A stretch of DNA of 64,000 bases from Streptomyces sp. R44 (GCF_041053105.1 NZ_CP163444.1:3286001-3350000); one strand, 5' to 3'. Positions 17,232 to 25,630 are shown, counted from the first letter of the stretch. Notes: generated by a model not told the origin, from the sequence alone. Made by a program: numbers and translations.

Positions 17232-18035
17232 CTATCCACCCTGCACCACCACCTTCCGCGTCGCCGCCGCCTGCGCCGCCCTCCCCGCCCCCAGCAGGAC
17301 CAGCGCCCAGCAGCCCTGGAAGCCGTACGCCCCCGCCAGCTCCCAGCCCTCGTACTTCCCCAGGTACACATCGGCCGGCACCTGGAGCAGCGACGCCCAC
17401 GGCAGCATCCGCGCGAGCTCGCCCAGGGCGCCCGGGAAGACGTTCAGCGGGAGCAGCATCCCCGAGAAGAACAGGCCGCCCAGCCACGCCACCTGCACCA
17501 CCCCCTGGCCGTCGAGCAGCCAGAACGCGCTCATCGCCACCAGGTACCAGATCGCGAAGCCCACCACCGAGCCCAGCGCCACCGCCACCAGGAACGCGAG
17601 CCACGCGCCCGGCCCCGACGGCAGGGTGAAGCCGAAGACCAGCGCGCCGACGGCCATCGGGGCGACCCCGCGGCCGAGCAGCTGGAAGGCGGAGCGGCCG
17701 GCGTTGGCCGAGAACCACCAGGCCTGGAGGTCGGCGGGGCGGTAGAGGTCGACGGCGATGTCGCCGGTCCTGATCCGCTCGATCAGCTCGTCCTCGAAGC
17801 CGCCGCCCATCAGGCCGCAGACCGTGATCAGCGCCTGCCCGATCCACACGTAGGCGAGGGCGTCGTCCATGGAGTAGCCGCCGAGCCGCGGTCGTTCGTC
17901 CCACAGGGCGATGTAGGTGGCGGAGAGGACGAAGCCGAAGACGCTGTTGGTGAAGACGCCCGCGGCCGTGGCCACGCGGTAGGTGGCGAAGCGCCGGAAG
18001 CCGCCCGCGGCCACCGTCAGGTACAGCCGCAGCAT
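17232..18035 (-). CDS. ABC-2 family permease
   Basis: A 267-residue membrane protein resembling COG4587: a short cytoplasmic start (MLRLYLTVAAGGFRRFATYR), then six hydrophobic segments and a middle loop (GGFEDELIERIRTGDIAVDLYRP is split by this family's conserved RTGDIA). It is first in the permease-permease-ATPase-DUF445 operon. The leader diverges from the penicillin-binding protein gene. Confidence 0.85.
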   Translation of the reverse strand: MLRLYLTVAAGGFRRFATYRVATAAGVFTNSVFGFVLSATYIALWDERPRLGGYSMDDALAYVWIGQALITVCGLMGGGFEDELIERIRTGDIAVDLYRPADLQAWWFSANAGRSAFQLLGRGVAPMAVGALVFGFTLPSGPGAWLAFLVAVALGSVVGFAIWYLVAMSAFWLLDGQGVVQVAWLGGLFFSGMLLPLNVFPGALGELARMLPWASLLQVPADVYLGKYEGWELAGAYGFQGCWALVLLGAGRAAQAAATRKVVVQGG

Positions 18036-18171
18036 GAGAGGCCCTTTCCGGTACGAATGACGGCGAAGCGCACGACCCTAGTGGTGTCGTGCGGCGCGCC
18101 GCGAGCGGTTTTCGCGCCACCTACGGGTCGGTTAGGGGAGTTTCGCCGCATTCCATGCAGTATGTGATGCC

Positions 18172-20301
18172 ATGTCCCCTTCCTCTGGTACGAGCTCGGA
18201 TACGAACTGGGAGCCGAGGGACCCCACCCTCCCCGCACCACACCCGGACGACGACGACAGACCGAGAAGACCGCTCCGCCGCATCCTGCGGACCCTCCTC
18301 GGGCTCCTCCTGCTCGGCACGCTGCTGCTCGCCGGCGCCTTCGCCGCCGGCTACCTCCTGGTGGAGATCCCGCCCGCCAACGCCGCCGCCGTCGCCCAGT
18401 CCAACGTCTACCTCTACCGGGACGGCACCCCCCTCGCCCGCGACGGCGAGGTCAACCGCGAGAGCGTCCGCCTCGACCAGGTCCCGCTCACCGTCCGCCG
18501 GGCCGTCCTCGCCGCCGAGGAGCGCGACTTCCACACCTCGCGCGCCGTCGACCCCAAGGCCATGGTCCGCGCCGCCTGGAACACCGTCACCGGCAAGGGC
18601 CGCCAGTCCGGCTCCACCATCACCCAGCAGTACGTCAAGAACTACTACCTGGGCCAGGAACAGACCCTCAGCCGCAAGGCCAAGGAGTTCTTCATCGCGA
18701 TCAAACTCGGCCGCGAGAAGAGCAAGGAGGAGATCCTCCAGGGCTACCTGAACACCAGCTACTTCGGCCGGAACGCATACGGCATCCAGGCCGCCGCCCG
18801 CGCCTACTACGGCAAGGACGTCCAGCAGCTCGACACCGCCGAAGGCGCGTACCTCGCCTCCCTCCTCAAGGCCCCCAGCGCCTACGACGTCACCACCCAC
18901 CCCGAGAACCGGTCCAAGGCCGTCGCCCGCTGGCACTACGTCCTCGACGGCATGGTCACCGAGGGCTGGCTCTCCCCCGCGGCCCGCACCGCCGCCCGCT
19001 TCCCCGCCCCCCAGACCGCCCGCGCCGCCACCGCCCTCTCCGGCCAGCGCGGCTACCTCGTCCAGGCCGTCGAGGAGTACCTCACCGACCACGGGATCGT
19101 CGACGAGAAGACCCTCGCCGGCGGCGGCTTCCGCATCACCACCACCCTGGAGCCCGCCAAGCAGGAGGCCCTCGTCGACGCCGTCGAGGAGCGCGTCGTC
19201 TCCCGGCTCGACCCGGCGAACGCCCCCACCGACCGGTACGTACGGGTCGGGGCCGCGGCCGTCGACCCGGCGAACGGCAAGGTCCTCGCCATGTACGGCG
19301 GCGTCGACTACACCCAGCAGTACGTCAACAACGCCACCCGCCGCGACTACCAGGTCGGCTCCACCTTCAAGCCCTTCGTCTTCACGGCCGCCGTCCAGAA
19401 CGGCTCCCAGACCCAGCAGGGCCAGCCCATCACCCCGTACACCCTGTACGACGGCACCAACCGGCGCCCGGTCGAAGGCTGGGGCGGCAACCCCTACGAC
19501 CCCGCCAACGAGGACGACGCCAGCTACGGCGACATCGCCGTCGGCGCCGCCACCGACCTCTCCGTGAACGCCGTCTACGCCCAGATGGCCGTCGACGTCG
19601 GCCCCGCGCACGTACGGCGCACCGCGATCGCCCTCGGCGTCCCCGGCACCACCCCCGACCTCACCGCCTCCCCCTCCATCGCCCTCGGCGCCGCCACCGC
19701 CAGCGTCCTCGACATGGCCTCGGCGTACGCGACGCTCGCCGCGCACGGCCGGAACGGCACGTACTCCCTCGTCGAGGAGATCAGCAGGAACGGCCAGGAG
19801 GTGGAACTCCCCGGCGTCGCCCGCCGACAGGCCGTCAGCCGCGAGGCCGCCGACACCACCACCTCGATCCTGCGGAGCGTCGTCGAGAGCGGCACGGGCA
19901 CGGCCGCGCAGGTCGCGGGACGCCCGGCCGCCGGCAAGACGGGCACGGCGGAGGACGACAGGGCCGCCTGGTTCGCCGGCTACACCCCCGAGCTCGCGAC
20001 GGTCGTCGCGGTCATGGGCCAGGACCCCGAGTCCGGCTCGCAGCAATCGCTGTACGGCGCGCTCGGCCAGCCGCGCGTCAACGGCGGCGGGGTGCCGGCC
20101 GAGATCTGGGGCCGCTTCACCCGCGAGGCCCTGGCCGGGACGCCGGCCCGGGACTTCGAGCTCCGGCTCATGCCGGGGGCCGAGGCACCGCCGGTACCGC
20201 CCGTCCCGGACGGGGCGGAGGACTGGTACGAGACGGGCGAGGCGGGACCGGGAGCGGCCTCACGGGGCCCCGCCCCCTCCCGCAGACCGACGGGTCAGTG
20301 A
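18172..20301 (+). CDS. Class A penicillin-binding protein (transglycosylase/transpeptidase)
   Basis: A 709-residue bifunctional peptidoglycan synthase. One membrane segment lies at about 40-62. The GT51 transglycosylase domain shows AAEERDFHTS (catalytic Glu about 117), GSTITQQYVKN (147-157) and EEILQGYLNTSYFG. The transpeptidase domain has STFK (catalytic Ser about 398), SVNAVY (SxN, about 464) and KTGTAED (about 589). It acts on lipid II outside the membrane. No ribosome site lies close to the ATG at 18172, so the start is provisional or the message is leaderless. The stop overlaps the convergent SMR gene by 7 bases. Confidence 0.93.
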   Translation: MSPSSGTSSDTNWEPRDPTLPAPHPDDDDRPRRPLRRILRTLLGLLLLGTLLLAGAFAAGYLLVEIPPANAAAVAQSNVYLYRDGTPLARDGEVNRESVRLDQVPLTVRRAVLAAEERDFHTSRAVDPKAMVRAAWNTVTGKGRQSGSTITQQYVKNYYLGQEQTLSRKAKEFFIAIKLGREKSKEEILQGYLNTSYFGRNAYGIQAAARAYYGKDVQQLDTAEGAYLASLLKAPSAYDVTTHPENRSKAVARWHYVLDGMVTEGWLSPAARTAARFPAPQTARAATALSGQRGYLVQAVEEYLTDHGIVDEKTLAGGGFRITTTLEPAKQEALVDAVEERVVSRLDPANAPTDRYVRVGAAAVDPANGKVLAMYGGVDYTQQYVNNATRRDYQVGSTFKPFVFTAAVQNGSQTQQGQPITPYTLYDGTNRRPVEGWGGNPYDPANEDDASYGDIAVGAATDLSVNAVYAQMAVDVGPAHVRRTAIALGVPGTTPDLTASPSIALGAATASVLDMASAYATLAAHGRNGTYSLVEEISRNGQEVELPGVARRQAVSREAADTTTSILRSVVESGTGTAAQVAGRPAAGKTGTAEDDRAAWFAGYTPELATVVAVMGQDPESGSQQSLYGALGQPRVNGGGVPAEIWGRFTREALAGTPARDFELRLMPGAEAPPVPPVPDGAEDWYETGEAGPGAASRGPAPSRRPTGQ

Positions 20302-20615
20302 CCGCTGGTCGCCTTGAGCCCCACCACGGCGACGAGCAGCAGACAGACGAAGAAGATCCGGGCGGCGGTCGCCGGCTCACCGAGCACCACCATGCCGAGC
20401 ACCGCCGCACCGGCCGCGCCGATGCCGACCCACACGCCGTACGCCGTACCGATCGGCAGCGTCTTGGCCGCCTGCGACAGCAGCATCATCGAGGCGACGA
20501 TCCCGGCGCCGGTGAACACGCTCGGCCAGAGCCGGGTGAAACCGTCGGTGTACTTCATGCCGATGGACCAGCCGACCTCAAGCAGACCGGCGACGATCAG
20601 CAGAACCCAGGCCAT
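20295..20615 (-). CDS. SMR family exporter, SugE/Gdx type (probable guanidinium exporter)
   Basis: A 106-residue protein with four transmembrane helices, the standard SMR size. LLEVGWSIGMKYTDGFTR carries the conserved membrane Glu (about residue 13), and WVGIGAAGAAVLGMVVLGE fits the SugE/Gdx branch. Gdx proteins exchange guanidinium for protons. A guanidine-III-like riboswitch immediately upstream supports this over a general drug exporter. A GGAGG site lies 10 bases before the ATG. Confidence 0.9.
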   Translation of the reverse strand: MAWVLLIVAGLLEVGWSIGMKYTDGFTRLWPSVFTGAGIVASMMLLSQAAKTLPIGTAYGVWVGIGAAGAAVLGMVVLGEPATAARIFFVCLLLVAVVGLKATSGH

Positions 20616-20650
20616 GACGAGACACCTCCGCGAGACGGATCAACAGGGGT

Positions 20651-20694
20651 GCGTCGTCTTGTCGTGAACCCGGTACGGCGCGTCTCGTCGGGGT
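20651..20694 (-). promoter_or_regulatory. Guanidine-III (ykkC-III) riboswitch candidate
   Basis: Read on the minus strand, the sequence contains in order CCCGACGAG, GCGCCGTACC, GGGTTCACGACAAGACG and ACGC. This is close, base for base, to the guanidine-III aptamer I remember from Thermobifida fusca. The P1-type pairing CCCG/CGGG is kept although the bases differ from that reference, which is covariation. The second helix (GCGCCGT with ACGACGC) has one C-A mismatch. It ends 36 bases before the start codon of the SMR gene, where this class regulates translation of guanidine exporters in actinobacteria. Confidence 0.82.
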
Positions 20695-20701
20695 GTCTCC
20701 A

Positions 20702-20707
20702 GGCTAG
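20702..20707 (-). promoter_or_regulatory. Candidate -10 of the SMR exporter gene
   Basis: A TAGCCT hexamer on the minus strand lies about 7 bases upstream of the riboswitch and would put the transcript start at about 20695, right at the aptamer. No clear -35 is seen. Confidence 0.35.
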
Positions 20708-20721
20708 CAAAGAACAGGCAA

Positions 20722-20753
20722 AGGCCCCGGTGACTCCGGTCACCAGGGCCTTC
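20722..20753 (-). terminator. Hairpin terminator after the GroES-like gene
   Basis: AAGGCCCC-GGTGAC and GTCACC-GGGCCTT pair with one unpaired base (20746). It lies 10 bases after the GroES-like gene and upstream of the riboswitch, so it separates the two transcripts. Confidence 0.7.
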
Positions 20754-20762
20754 GTGCTCGTC

Positions 20763-21098
20763 CTACAGGTAGAGCCCGGTCGAGTCCGTGGTGCCGAACC
20801 GGTCCGCGGCCACCGCGTGCAGATCGCGCTCGCGCATCAGGACGTACGCGACACCCCGCACCTCGACCTCGGCGCGGTCCTCGGGGTCGTACAGCACCCG
20901 GTCGCCGATCTCGACGGTACGGACGTTCTGGCCGACCGCGACCACCTCGGCCCAGGCGAGGCGTCGGCCCACGGCGGCCGTCGCGGGGATCAGGATGCCG
21001 CCGCCGGAACGCCGCTCCCCCTCCGGGGAGTCGGTGCGGACCAGAACCCGGTCGTGGAGCATCCGGATGGGCAGCTTGTCGTGCGTGTTCTCGCTCAC
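20763..21098 (-). CDS. GroES-like co-chaperonin paralogue
   Basis: A 111-residue Cpn10-family protein: MLHDRVLVRTDSPEGERRSG at the start, GGGILIPATA (the mobile loop region), AEVVAVGQNV and GDRVLYDPEDRAEVEVRG. The length is slightly above the usual 97-102. It is not next to groEL, so it is probably an accessory co-chaperonin rather than the main GroES. GTG start at 21098. Confidence 0.85.
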   Translation of the reverse strand: MSENTHDKLPIRMLHDRVLVRTDSPEGERRSGGGILIPATAAVGRRLAWAEVVAVGQNVRTVEIGDRVLYDPEDRAEVEVRGVAYVLMRERDLHAVAADRFGTTDSTGLYL

Positions 21099-21135
21099 GG
21101 ACTGAACCTACCTGCACGGGCGGGCCGGAAGGCGG

Positions 21136-21456
21136 TCACCCCTTGTTCCTCCGCGAGGAGGAAACGATCAGGCCGACGACGGCGAGGGCCACGACGGCCG
21201 CCGGAACGACGCGCTCCAGGCGGGGCGCGCCGTCCTCGTGGGTGAAGCGGGCCTTCACGTCCGAGACGACCCGGTTGACGGCGACGAAGGCGCGGCCGGC
21301 CGTCTGGTCGACCGTCGAGGCGACCTTGGCCTTGGCGTCCCCGATGATCGTCTTCGGGTGCATCCGAATGCCGATCTCGTCGAGAGTGACGGCGAGCTGC
21401 TCGCGCCGGCGGACGATGTCCGCCTCGATCTGCGCAGGGGTCCTGGCCTCCGACAC
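21136..21456 (-). CDS. DUF3618 family protein
   Basis: A 106-residue protein from a GTG with GGAGG 7 bases upstream. The N-terminal part (RTPAQIEADIVRRREQLAVT, then LDEIGIRMHPKTIIGDAKAK) is the DUF3618 pattern; a C-terminal membrane segment (VVPAAVVALAVVGLIV) is followed by a basic tail. Membrane-anchored, function unknown. A longer in-frame start at 21537 lacks a ribosome site. Confidence 0.85.
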   Translation of the reverse strand: MSEARTPAQIEADIVRRREQLAVTLDEIGIRMHPKTIIGDAKAKVASTVDQTAGRAFVAVNRVVSDVKARFTHEDGAPRLERVVPAAVVALAVVGLIVSSSRRNKG

Positions 21457-21591
21457 CGCGCTGCCTCCGTAGTCGTAATCGGTCGTTGACGCCCAGTCTG
21501 TCAGCTCCGCCGCGATCGGGTCGCCCCAGACCCCCATTCGCCCCCATTAGGCTCTGGAATGCGTACGCGAACCATCCGAGGAGAGCCAGCC

Positions 21592-22059
21592 ATGAGCGAG
21601 CGACTGCAGCCCGGCGACACCGCCCCCGCCTTCACCCTTCCCGACGCGGACGGCAACGAGGTCTCCCTCGCGGACCACAAGGGCCGCAAGGTCATCGTCT
21701 ACTTCTACCCGGCGGCCCTGACCCCCGGCTGCACCAAGCAGGCGTGCGACTTCACGGACAACCTGGAGGTCCTGGCGACCGCCGGCTACGACGTGATCGG
21801 CGTCTCCCCCGACAAGCCGGAGAAGCTGGCGAAGTTCCGCGAGAAGGAGAACCTGAAGGTCACGCTGGTCGGGGACCCGTCGAAGGAGACCCTGGAGGCG
21901 TACGGCGCCTTCGGCGAGAAGAAGCTGTACGGCAAGGTCGTGACGGGCGTGATCCGCTCGACGGTCGTGGTCGACGAGGAGGGCAAGGTGGAACACGCCT
22001 TCTACAACGTCAAGGCCACGGGCCACGTCGCCAAGATCATGAGGGACCTGGGCGTCTGA
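21592..22059 (+). CDS. bcp: Thioredoxin-dependent peroxiredoxin, Bcp/PrxQ type
   Basis: A 155-residue peroxiredoxin that reduces hydroperoxides. YFYPAALTPGCTKQACDF holds the peroxidatic Cys (in PGCT) and the resolving Cys five residues later, as in Bcp. The start with a GAGGAGAG site is preferred over one 11 codons upstream. A TAGGCT hexamer at 21548-21553 may be its -10. It diverges from the DUF3618 gene. Confidence 0.92.
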   Translation: MSERLQPGDTAPAFTLPDADGNEVSLADHKGRKVIVYFYPAALTPGCTKQACDFTDNLEVLATAGYDVIGVSPDKPEKLAKFREKENLKVTLVGDPSKETLEAYGAFGEKKLYGKVVTGVIRSTVVVDEEGKVEHAFYNVKATGHVAKIMRDLGV

Positions 22060-22074
22060 GCCCGCGCCCTCGCC

Positions 22075-22116
22075 GGAACGGCCCGCACCTCGCGGTACTG
22101 GGGTGTGGGCCGTTCC
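22075..22116 (+). terminator. Hairpin terminator after bcp
   Basis: GGAACGGCCC (22075-22084) pairs with GGGCCGTTCC (22107-22116), with a short inner CAC/GTG pairing. It lies 15 bases after the bcp stop. Confidence 0.7.
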
Positions 22117-22187
22117 GCGTTTCGGGTGTGACCGTCCGATATTCGGGTCGTTAACCCGTACGAGATCCGTACTGGGGAGGGGGTCCG

Positions 22188-23252
22188 ATGGGGCCGGACA
22201 CGTACACGAGGGAACGGCTCAGCGCCGTGGTGGCGGAGTCGAAGGGGTGGGCTGATCTCATGCGCCGCCTCGGCGTCAATCCGAGCGGAGGTCGGCGGCG
22301 CACCCTGCAGTCGAAGGTTGCCGAGTACGGCATCGACACCAGCCACTTCAAGCAGCAGAGCCCCTGGCGCAAGTACACGGACAACGCCATTGCCGAGGCG
22401 GTCGCCGCCTCTACGACGCTCCGCGAGGTCGCCCAGAGGCTCGGCGTTCCCCCGGCGACCGGAACGCTCTCGCACATCAGCCGACGGATCACGGCAGCCG
22501 GAATCGACGTGAGCCAGTTCCCCGGCCTGAACCGCCCGACCCTGGACCTGCCGTTCACCGCGGAGGAACTCAAGACCGCCGCAGCGGCCACACGGAGCGT
22601 CAGAGAAATGGCCCGCCTGCTGGGCGTAGGCGATGACGGTAGATCCCGCGCCGCGCTCCGGCACTTGCTCCACGAGCGGGGAATCGACATCGCACACTTC
22701 ACGCACAGGCGCGTCGGGGTGCCGGAAGAGCGTCTACGAGCAGCGGTGGCCGACGCCACCAGCTTCGCCGACGTGATGCGCGCGCTCGACCTCCCCGTTA
22801 CCGACCAGAATCACCGTCGGGTACGGCGACGGGTGGTCGAGCTGGGCCTCGACACATCGCACTTCAAGCGTCGTACGTGGGGCACTGTCCGAGCCGCGGC
22901 ACCGAAGGCCATAGCGGACACGGTCTTCCGGGTACGCCCGGAAGGATCGTCGCGCGAGAACCGCGACCGGCTGCATCGCGCCCTCACCGAGGTGGGCGTG
23001 CCGTATCGCTGCGTCGAGTGCGGGAACGACGGCAAGTGGCGGGGCAAGCCCATCACCCTGCAGATCGACCACATCAACGGGAACTGGCTCGACAACCGTC
23101 GGGAGAACCTTCGCTACCTGTGCCCCAACTGCCATGCCATCACCGCTACCTGGTGTCGTGGCGGCGCCCGCTACGATGGCAGGGAGTTGCGCGGCGGTGG
23201 TGCAATGGTTGACACAGCAGACTTAGGATCTGTGGCCCCTGACCGGGCTTGA
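22188..23252 (+). CDS. HNH endonuclease with four DNA-binding-like repeats; 3' end inside tRNA-Leu
   Basis: A 354-residue protein. Four divergent repeats end in YGIDTSHF (47-54), AGIDVSQF (104-111), RGIDIAHF (164-171) and LGLDTSHF (219-226), each preceded by a helix-turn-helix-like stretch. The C-terminus is an HNH nuclease: CVEC (275-278), IDHINGN (293-299) and NLRYLCPNCH (307-316). GGAGGGGG precedes the ATG. The stop lies within the tRNA-Leu gene, so the last 21 codons are tRNA sequence. The layout resembles homing or mobile-element nucleases, but no intein or intron is seen. It may be an HNH protein widely present in Streptomyces. Confidence 0.85.
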   Translation: MGPDTYTRERLSAVVAESKGWADLMRRLGVNPSGGRRRTLQSKVAEYGIDTSHFKQQSPWRKYTDNAIAEAVAASTTLREVAQRLGVPPATGTLSHISRRITAAGIDVSQFPGLNRPTLDLPFTAEELKTAAAATRSVREMARLLGVGDDGRSRAALRHLLHERGIDIAHFTHRRVGVPEERLRAAVADATSFADVMRALDLPVTDQNHRRVRRRVVELGLDTSHFKRRTWGTVRAAAPKAIADTVFRVRPEGSSRENRDRLHRALTEVGVPYRCVECGNDGKWRGKPITLQIDHINGNWLDNRRENLRYLCPNCHAITATWCRGGARYDGRELRGGGAMVDTADLGSVAPDRA

Positions 23253-23275
23253 GGGTTCGAATCCCTTCCGCCGCA
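23191..23275 (+). tRNA. tRNA-Leu (anticodon UAG)
   Basis: The acceptor stem GCGGCGG (23191-23197) pairs with CCGCCGC (23268-23274), followed by discriminator A. The anticodon arm CAGA-CTTAGGA-TCTG gives anticodon TAG. A long variable arm (GCCC/GGGC) marks a class II tRNA, as expected for Leu. The T arm has AGGG-TTCGAAT-CCCT. The 3' CCA is not encoded. Confidence 0.93.
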
Positions 23276-23280
23276 CACTG

Positions 23281-23318
23281 AACGGCCTGCGAATCGAAGA
23301 ATCGATGCGCAGGCCGTT
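23281..23318 (+). terminator. Hairpin terminator between tRNA-Leu and rdgB
   Basis: AACGGCCTGCG (23281-23291) and CGCAGGCCGTT (23308-23318) form an 11-bp stem. It lies between convergent units and can serve both strands. Confidence 0.8.
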
Positions 23319-23331
23319 CGCATGCGGGCCC

Positions 23332-23940
23332 TCAGCCCAGCAGTTCCTTCACCACCGGCACCAGGGCCCGGAACGCCTTGCCCCGGTGGCTGATCGCGTT
23401 CTTCTCCGCCGGGGTCAGTTCCGCGCAGGTGACCTCGTGGCCCTCCGGCTGGAGGATCGGGTCGTAGCCGAAGCCGTTCGTGCCGGCCGGGGTGTGGCGG
23501 AGGGTGCCCCGCAGCTGGCCCTCGACCACTCGCTCCGTGCCGTCGGGGAGGGCGAGGGCCGCCGCGCAGGCGAAGTGGGCGGCCCTGTGGGCGTCGTCGA
23601 TGTCGGAGAGCTGGGCCAGGAGCAAGGTCAGGTTCGCCTTGTCGTCGCCGTGGGTGCCGGCCCAGCGGGCCGAGAAGATGCCGGGGGCTCCGTTGAGGAC
23701 GTCGACGCAGAGGCCCGAGTCGTCGGCCACGGCCGGGAGGCCGGTGGCCTGGGCCAGGGCGTGGGCCTTCAGCAGGGCGTTCTCGGCGAAGGTGACGCCC
23801 GTTTCCTTGACATCGGGGATCTCGGGGTACGCGTCCGCGCCGACGAGTTCGAGGTCGAGGCCCGCGTCGGCGAGGATCGCGTGAAGTTCGGTGATCTTGC
23901 CCGCGTTGCGGGTGGCGAGGATCAGGCGCTGTCGGGTCAT
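23332..23940 (-). CDS. rdgB: RdgB/HAM1 non-canonical purine NTP pyrophosphatase
   Basis: A 202-residue protein that hydrolyses dITP/XTP to monophosphates and keeps damaged purines out of DNA. The signatures are LATRNAGKITEL (start), VADDSGLCVDVLNGAPGIFS and ISHRGKAFRAL (end). Full length for the family. It lies downstream of rph, the usual neighbour, with a lipoprotein gene between them and only 8 bases from that gene. Confidence 0.95.
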   Translation of the reverse strand: MTRQRLILATRNAGKITELHAILADAGLDLELVGADAYPEIPDVKETGVTFAENALLKAHALAQATGLPAVADDSGLCVDVLNGAPGIFSARWAGTHGDDKANLTLLLAQLSDIDDAHRAAHFACAAALALPDGTERVVEGQLRGTLRHTPAGTNGFGYDPILQPEGHEVTCAELTPAEKNAISHRGKAFRALVPVVKELLG

Positions 23941-23948
23941 GACAGGGA

Positions 23949-24329
23949 TTATCCCGGGGTGCAGACCTTGGCCACCTCGCCCGCCGCGTCCGTGATCGGC
24001 GTGATGTCCGGGGTCGTGTCGCCGTTCTTGACCGCCGTGCGGACGGAGTCCACGCCCTTCGTGAGGTCGTCGACGGCCTTCGAGAGGTCGGCGTTGTCCG
24101 TGGTGTTCTTGAGGTTGCCCAGTTCCGTGGAGATCGAGTTCAGGGACTCCTCGATCTGCGTGACGTCGTTGGACGCGTTCGAGACCGCCTGCTGAAGGTT
24201 CTGTACGGACGTGGCTATCGCGTCGGCGGTCTTGACGCAGTCCATCGCCGTGTCGAGGGCTCCGCAGCCGCTCAGGACGGTGGTGAGCGCGGCGGCCGTT
24301 GCCACGGCGATTGCGAGACGGCTCTTCAA
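23949..24329 (-). CDS. Small lipoprotein with coiled-coil-like helices
   Basis: A 126-residue protein. A TTG start is chosen because GGGGAGGA lies 7 bases before it; an ATG seven codons upstream has no site. The signal peptide KSRLAIAVATAAALTTVLSGC ends in the lipobox LSGC. The mature part is helical with regular hydrophobic spacing (VQNLQQAVSNASNDVTQI). Probably anchored on the outer face of the membrane; function unknown. Likely co-transcribed with rdgB. Confidence 0.75.
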   Translation of the reverse strand: MKSRLAIAVATAAALTTVLSGCGALDTAMDCVKTADAIATSVQNLQQAVSNASNDVTQIEESLNSISTELGNLKNTTDNADLSKAVDDLTKGVDSVRTAVKNGDTTPDITPITDAAGEVAKVCTPG

Positions 24330-24360
24330 GGCGGGTCCTCCCCTGTACATGACAGTCGTG

Positions 24361-24389
24361 CGGGCGCACGGATCCTATCCGTGCGCCCG
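24361..24389 (-). terminator. Hairpin terminator after rph
   Basis: A perfect 13-bp stem: 24361-24373 pairs with 24377-24389 across the loop cct. It lies 25 bases after the rph stop. Confidence 0.8.
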
Positions 24390-24414
24390 TTGCCCGTCAG
24401 GACGCGACAGGAGG

Positions 24415-25146
24415 TCAGAGGGTTCCTTCGAGGGCCTTGCGCTGGATCTCCGCCAGTTCGGCGCAGCCGCCGGAGGCGAGGTCGAGGAGGGCGTTGAGCT
24501 CCTTGCGGTCGAAGGGCTCGGCCTCGGCGGTGCCCTGGACCTCGACGAAGCGGCCGTCGCCGGTGCAGACGACGTTCATGTCGGTGTCGGCGCGGACGTC
24601 CTCCTCGTAGCAGAGGTCGAGGAGGGGGACGCCGTCGACGATGCCGACGGAGACGGCGGCGACGGTGCCGGTGAGGGGCTTGCGGCCGGCCTTGATCAGC
24701 TTCTTGCCCTGGGCCCAGCCGATGGCGTCGGCGAGCGCCACGTACGCGCCGGTGATCGCCGCCGTGCGGGTGCCGCCGTCGGCCTGGAGGACGTCGCAGT
24801 CGAGGACGATCGTGTTCTCGCCGAGGGCCTTGTAGTCGATGACGGCCCGCAGGGAGCGGCCGATGAGGCGGGAGATCTCGTGGGTGCGGCCGCCGATCTT
24901 GCCGCGGACGGATTCGCGGTCGCCGCGGGTGTTGGTGGCGCGGGGGAGCATGGAGTACTCACCGGTGACCCAGCCCTCGCCGCTGCCCTTGCGCCAGCGC
25001 GGGACGCCTTCGGTGACGGAGGCGGTGCAGAAGACCTTGGTGTCGCCGAAGGAGATGAGGACGGAGCCCTCGGCGTGCTTGCTCCAGCCGCGTTCGATGG
25101 TGACGGGGCGGAGCTGTTCGGGGGTACGGCCGTCGATGCGAGACAT
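24415..25146 (-). CDS. rph: Ribonuclease PH
   Basis: A 243-residue phosphorolytic 3'-5' exoribonuclease that trims tRNA 3' ends. It starts [20 protein letters not shown] and shows [40 protein letters not shown] (phosphate-binding Arg region) and [20 protein letters not shown]. Full family length. First in the rph-lipoprotein-rdgB order. Confidence 0.96.
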   Translation of the reverse strand: MSRIDGRTPEQLRPVTIERGWSKHAEGSVLISFGDTKVFCTASVTEGVPRWRKGSGEGWVTGEYSMLPRATNTRGDRESVRGKIGGRTHEISRLIGRSLRAVIDYKALGENTIVLDCDVLQADGGTRTAAITGAYVALADAIGWAQGKKLIKAGRKPLTGTVAAVSVGIVDGVPLLDLCYEEDVRADTDMNVVCTGDGRFVEVQGTAEAEPFDRKELNALLDLASGGCAELAEIQRKALEGTL

Positions 25147-25171
25147 GCCACGAGCCTAGCCGGACATGAGG

Positions 25172-25203
25172 GAGGGCCCGTTCCCCTGCCGGAACGGGCC
25201 CTC
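25172..25203 (-). terminator. Hairpin terminator after nagF
   Basis: A 13-bp perfect stem (25172-25184 with 25191-25203), 27 bases after the nagF stop. Confidence 0.8.
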
Positions 25204-25230
25204 CTCGGGAAGTGAGCGGAACGCTCACGC

Positions 25231-25464
25231 TCACATCAGGTCTTCGATCTCCGCGGCGATCGGGTCGGCGTCGGTGCCGATGACGACCTGGATGGCGGTG
25301 CCCATCTTCACGACGCCGTGGGCTCCGGCGGCCTTGAGGGCGGCCTCGTCGACCTTGGCGGGGTCCACGACCTCGGTGCGCAGGCGGGTGATGCAGCCTT
25401 CGACCTCTTCGATGTTGTCGATGCCGCCGAGGCCGGCGACGATCTTCTCAGCCTTGCTGGCCAT
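25231..25464 (-). CDS. nagF: PTS EIIB component, N-acetylglucosamine type
   Basis: A 77-residue EIIB domain. The phosphorylated Cys is in EGCITRLRTEV (about residue 24), followed by GVVKMGTAIQVVIGTDADPI. It passes phosphate from EIIA to GlcNAc carried by EIIC. It stands alone and diverges from an EIIC gene, the arrangement I recall for S. coelicolor nagF/nagE1/nagE2. A GGGAGA site precedes the ATG. A dre operator lies in the shared promoter region. Confidence 0.9.
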   Translation of the reverse strand: MASKAEKIVAGLGGIDNIEEVEGCITRLRTEVVDPAKVDEAALKAAGAHGVVKMGTAIQVVIGTDADPIAAEIEDLM

Positions 25465-25614
25465 GTGTTTCTCCCTGTCCGTTCTGCGTACCGACGGTCC
25501 GCTTTGTCACGGTAACCCACGGTTGGCCCAACCTCGCGAGCGAGTGCGGCCGTTCTGCCGAATGATGACGATCACCGGCGGCCTGTCCTCAGCGGGCTCC
25601 CGGAGCCTATCGCA

Positions 25615-25630
25615 ACTGGTCTACACCAGT
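25615..25630. promoter_or_regulatory. DasR-responsive element (dre)
   Basis: ACTGGTCTACACCAGT matches the known DasR dre pattern ACTGGTCTAGACCAGT except one base. It lies 48 bases before nagE1 and about 150 before nagF, so it can control both. DasR is the GntR-type GlcNAc regulator of streptomycetes. Confidence 0.88.

Noticed and set aside
23191..23275. tRNA-Leu as an attachment site of an integrated element
   Set aside because: No integrase, excisionase or duplicated tRNA 3' end is seen on either side.
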